From contig BFEA01000021.1 in assembly GCA_003427395.1 (NCBI GenBank), positions 5,730,035 to 5,752,114 of the forward strand: a stretch of DNA of 22,080 bases. The letters run 5' to 3'. Source of the DNA: Chara braunii. Lineage: Eukaryota; Streptophyta; Charophyceae; Charales; Characeae. Below the pieces are notes generated by a model, which was not told the DNA's origin, ran no database searches, and worked only from the letters and a program-made list of their open reading frames with translations. Position numbers and translations under genes: made by a program. Shown here piece by piece: positions 19,849-22,080 of the stretch; the first letter of the stretch is position 1; each line of letters begins with the position of its first letter.

Positions 19849-21081
19849 GTGTTTCGGGTTGCAGACTGGGTGTGTATAAATCAACAAGATGATTTAAAGA
19901 CAGTAGGACAAATCTTGGATGTACATGAGGAGGAAGCCCTTGTGAATATTTTCAAAATCCCCAAAGATAATACGATCTCTAAAAGAGATCAGGATAGGGT
20001 AATTTTATTCTCCTTCAATGTAATATGTAGGGTGAGGACTTTATATGTCACAACAACAAAGGAATGGATAATGTTCCTTCCCCATCTTCCCATTCCGAAC
20101 CTTCCCCTGGACCCTGCTGACTGGATATGGCGTGCAAAAAGGAGGTGCAAACCCCTGAGATTACAATCCTTGTCAGTTAAGGCGACTTATAGGCTATTGC
20201 ATCCCAAAATAAAAGTTCAAAAAATTGTACAAGGCGGATGGCAAAGGCACCTGAACATCTATGAGGATTTGCTCAAACTAGTAAGGTGGTGCCAAAGACT
20301 TAGGGAGAGGCCGGCTAAGTTTGCGTCCTTGCAATGGAAGATAATGCATAGGTGTTTATCAAGGAATGACTGGATAATAGACCACTCCACATTAGAACAG
20401 AGGGAAGTGACGTTACCGTGGTGCAACTCCTGTGTACAGACCTTTCCCAGAAGGAAAATCAGGGAAACAATTGAACATATTTTTATGCAATGCTCGGGAT
20501 TTGTCTTACTGTGGCGTCGATGGGACTATGTGTGGCAAAGGTTTACAGGCCTGGAATGACCGTGGGATTGGAGGGCAATCATTTTGGGGCATTGGAACCC
20601 TTTGCTGATCGAGCTATTTAATTTTCAACATAATTTCTTTCATTTGGGAAGGAAAGCGGTCTTTTGGGCTCTGTGGCACAAAAGATGCATCAACGAAATG
20701 GAAGGAGTGAAAATTGAAAGTCAAGAGATGACATAAATAATCCAACAGTTTGTCAAAACTGAAATCAGAAGCCAATGGGATAAGACGAAAAATAAGCTCA
20801 CAGAGTTCAAACAGAAAATAGATATCCAACAACGAATTCAAAAATTTAATTTGGAATGGTTAGGGGATCCTTCAGGGGAGAAACTGGGGGAGGTAGTATG
20901 GTCGGGAGGGGAAGGGGAGCAGGTGTGGTTTAAGCGGGATTATCAAATCACCTTTCAAAACTGGTTTGACATACAACCAGGAGCTTCCTTGCGATCACCT
21001 GAGTACTTTGCTGATCCCTTCCCTCCCTCTACACTTGCATTGGTGGATCTTGAGTGGTTTGGGGGGGGAGAAGAAGGATAA
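19849..21081 (+). pseudogene. LINE ORF2: zf-RVT and C terminus
   Basis: One frame with internal stops. Up to TGA 20557-20559 it encodes 236 residues: GQILDVHEEEALVNIF, LPLDPADWIWRAKRR, SVKATYRLL, then the zf-RVT core FASLQWKIMHRCLSRNDW and a complete finger C192-x2-C195-x14-H210-x4-C215 (WCNSC...EHIFMQC). After the stop it continues PWDWRAIILGHWNP, VFWALWHKRCINEMEGVKIE, a TAA at 20734-20736, then FNLEWLGDPSGEKLGEVVW and a final stop at 21079-21081, at the position matching copy B's stop. Copy B has WPWEW where copy A has stop-PWDW, so the 20557 stop replaced a Trp. zf-RVT is a plant LINE C-terminal zinc-binding module. Confidence 0.88.
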
Positions 21082-21418
21082 GCTCCGAAGAGGGAGGCTA
21101 GAAATATCATTCTCATCAGGCGGTCATAATTCTGACTGAAGAGGCACTCCTACATTAGATCCAGTTTTTAGCACCTGCAATAGTTTTTTCTGAGAATGGG
21201 TTGGTTTCCTTTGTGAAAAAAAAGAATACACAGGGGGTAGCGAGGTAGTGAGCCTGGTTATCAGAAATAGAAGAGATTTAGCAATAGGACGTTGGACCCG
21301 GTTTCCAGCACAGGGGTTAGTGAAACTATTTCTCATCGCATTTTATGGATTCTCACAATGTAAGGGACACTGGACCCAGTTTTCAGCAGATGTTGCTCCC
21401 CACTGATAGATTGAGCCT
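21082..21418 (+). other. LINE copy A 3' UTR with duplicated box
   Basis: No coding. The box GGACGTTGGACCCGGTTTCC-AGCA occurs at about 21287-21310 and again as GGACACTGGACCCAGTTTTC-AGCA at 21365-21388; copy B has it once. The second, tail-proximal box continues into TGTTGCTCCCCACTGATAGA-TTGAGCC, as in copy B. Confidence 0.7.
21364..21417 (+). promoter_or_regulatory. conserved LINE 3'-UTR box (copy A)
   Basis: GGGACACTGGACCCAGTTTT, CAGCAGATGTTGCTCCCCAC, TGATAGATTGAGCC, directly before the TAA-repeat tail. It matches 16328-16382 in copy B. A role in 3'-end recognition is inferred from position and conservation. Confidence 0.55.
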
Positions 21419-21440
21419 TAAAAATAATAATAATAATAAT
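21419..21440 (+). repeat. (TAA)n tail of LINE copy A
   Basis: AAAAATAA followed by TAA repeats, ending exactly where the target duplication begins. Microsatellite tails are known in several LINE lineages and can also form by expansion of an A-rich tail. Confidence 0.9.
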
Positions 21441-21457
21441 AAGTTAGAGTCCTTAGG
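21441..21457. repeat. right target-site duplication of LINE copy A
   Basis: AAGTTAGAGTCCTTAGG, identical to 17533-17549. Confidence 0.95.
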
Positions 21458-21939
21458 GTTCTAACGAACACCTCAAGTGCATCTACTACCCAATTTTAGG
21501 TTGGGTGCGCTCGTTTTTGTCTTTTCTTTCTTTTGTTTTATTTCCATTTTGAGGTGACAACTCATTCTAGAATTGCCCGTTATGTGTTGGGACCACCACA
21601 ATGCTTCTTTTATTTCAACCATCGATCTCATCTCAAGATAGATGGCTAAAATAAATCTGAAAAAAACCATATGAGGCGAAAGTCTCACGTACACTAAATT
21701 TTTCCTTTTCCTTTTTCTTTTCTTTGTTTTCTTTTAGATTTTTAGAATCTAGTCCGATTTCCGACTAGGTTCCTCCAGACTTGCTAGCCGTTCGACAATT
21801 GTCCTCCTCATTTTAATTTTCTTTATATATATATATATTATATATATATATATTTCCATCTGGTGTGGGTGAGTGATAGTCTACTTTGATTTTGGTTAAG
21901 GTAGATTATCATTTACAGTGTAATCAGTGAGGGGATTCT
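21458..21939. other. spacer with AT microsatellite; no gene
   Basis: No coding region is supported. It holds a T-rich stretch (21700-21740), an (AT)n tract at about 21823-21854, and an imperfect inverted repeat TGATAGTCTAC...GTAGATTATCA at about 21873-21911, shortly before the hammerhead. It may be part of the hammerhead-bearing element. Confidence 0.5.
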
Positions 21940-21999
21940 GCAGACTATTGAGGGTTCAGCCTCCTGATGAGTCGGTGAAACTCCAACGAAACAGTTTGT
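21940..21999 (+). ncRNA. type III hammerhead ribozyme (self-cleaving RNA motif)
   Basis: All core positions are present on the plus strand: CTGATGA at 21964-21970, GAA at 21988-21990, the A15.1-U16.1 pair (21991 with 21948) and H17 = U at 21949, so cleavage is predicted between 21949 and 21950. Stem I is GAGG/CCTC (21950-21953, 21960-21963) with a 6-nt loop. Stem II is GTCGG/CCAAC (21971-21975, 21983-21987) with a 7-nt loop and one C-A mismatch. Stem III pairs 21940-21948 with 21991-21999: nine positions with one A-C mismatch and two G-U pairs. Stems I and II are loop-closed and III is open, which defines type III, as in viroid-like RNAs and plant retrozymes. The stem II mismatch looks like decay of CCGAC to CCAAC (CpG loss). 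No second copy is visible; the host element probably runs past the right edge. Confidence 0.8.
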
Positions 22000-22068
22000 C
22001 ACAGCCCCTCGTTTGTTGTCCTCTTCTCTCTCTCTGCCTACGGTTTTACCGAGCAGTTCTGTTTGTGA

Positions 22069-22080
22069 CGATATATATAT
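22069..22080. repeat. (AT)n microsatellite cut by the right edge
   Basis: ATATATATAT at the last bases, continuing off the window. Confidence 0.8.

Larger units (their letters stand above)
17550..21440 (+). mobile_element. LINE copy A, 5'-truncated, complete insertion
   Basis: A ~3.9-kb insertion bounded by a perfect 17-bp duplication. The left junction falls in the linker between the endonuclease and RT of ORF2, so ORF1 and the endonuclease are missing: 5' truncation. Order: linker (17570-18090), RT (18099-19342), connection (19349-19850), zf-RVT and C terminus (19849-21081), 3' UTR (21082-21418), then a tail of AAAAATAA followed by TAA repeats (21419-21440). The L1-like plant clade is suggested by the RT/zf-RVT architecture. 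At least five in-frame stops and two frameshifts make it inactive; the intact duplication shows that the insertion boundaries are unaltered. Confidence 0.95.

Noticed and set aside
21100-21121. Second hammerhead core candidate (CTGATGAG on the minus strand, 21119-21112)
   Set aside because: No GAAA partner or stem II/III pairing follows at a suitable distance.

Overview
The window looks like gene-poor, repeat-dominated nuclear DNA from a streptophyte (green plant or charophyte alga). Three things point there: a U6 snRNA-derived insert whose 5' stem-loop is of plant rather than animal type; LINE elements whose ORF2 carries reverse transcriptase followed by a plant-style zf-RVT C-x2-C...H-x4-C domain; and a type III hammerhead ribozyme of the kind known from plant retrozymes. 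I cannot name the species. I see no intact protein-coding gene and no bacterial features. Almost all open frames are artefacts of tandem repeats or pieces of dead LINEs.

Layout. 1-600: CT microsatellites and one possible 37-nt exon. 592-920: 46-bp tandem array made of hairpins. 970-2030: diverged ~103-bp satellite, holding one ~106-bp hairpin MITE and a U6 retropseudogene with poly(A) and target duplication. 2030-3750: A-rich satellite in which three more hairpin MITEs sit at the same TA of successive ~212-bp units, next to units with an empty site. 3750-4500: a possible tRNA-like fragment and a LINE ORF2 fragment. 4500-8240: purine-rich DNA with faint ancient tandem duplications (~193 bp and ~160 bp) and no gene. 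8265-8370: polypyrimidine tract. 8455-11870: about 20 copies of a 173-bp satellite, itself a diverged dimer. 11870-12495: no recognised feature. 12498-13450: 53-bp minisatellite. 13578-13852: two (TC)n(AC)n arrays. 13860-15050: nothing recognised. 15055-16470: 5'-truncated LINE copy B with poly(A). 16875-17503 (minus): possible remnant of a different LINE. 17550-21440: LINE copy A with a 17-bp perfect target duplication and a TAA-repeat tail. 21458-22080: AT repeats and a near-complete hammerhead ribozyme at 21940-21999.

The window records successive transposition into, and amplification of, satellite DNA. LINE machinery explains copies A and B and plausibly mobilised the U6 RNA. A TA-specific DNA transposon system, not present here, must have moved the MITEs. 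The points most worth following up are the MITE hairpins whose two arms share copy-specific variants, the hammerhead near the right edge, the 3'-truncated polyadenylated U6 insertion, and the half-register hybrid monomer of the 173-bp satellite.
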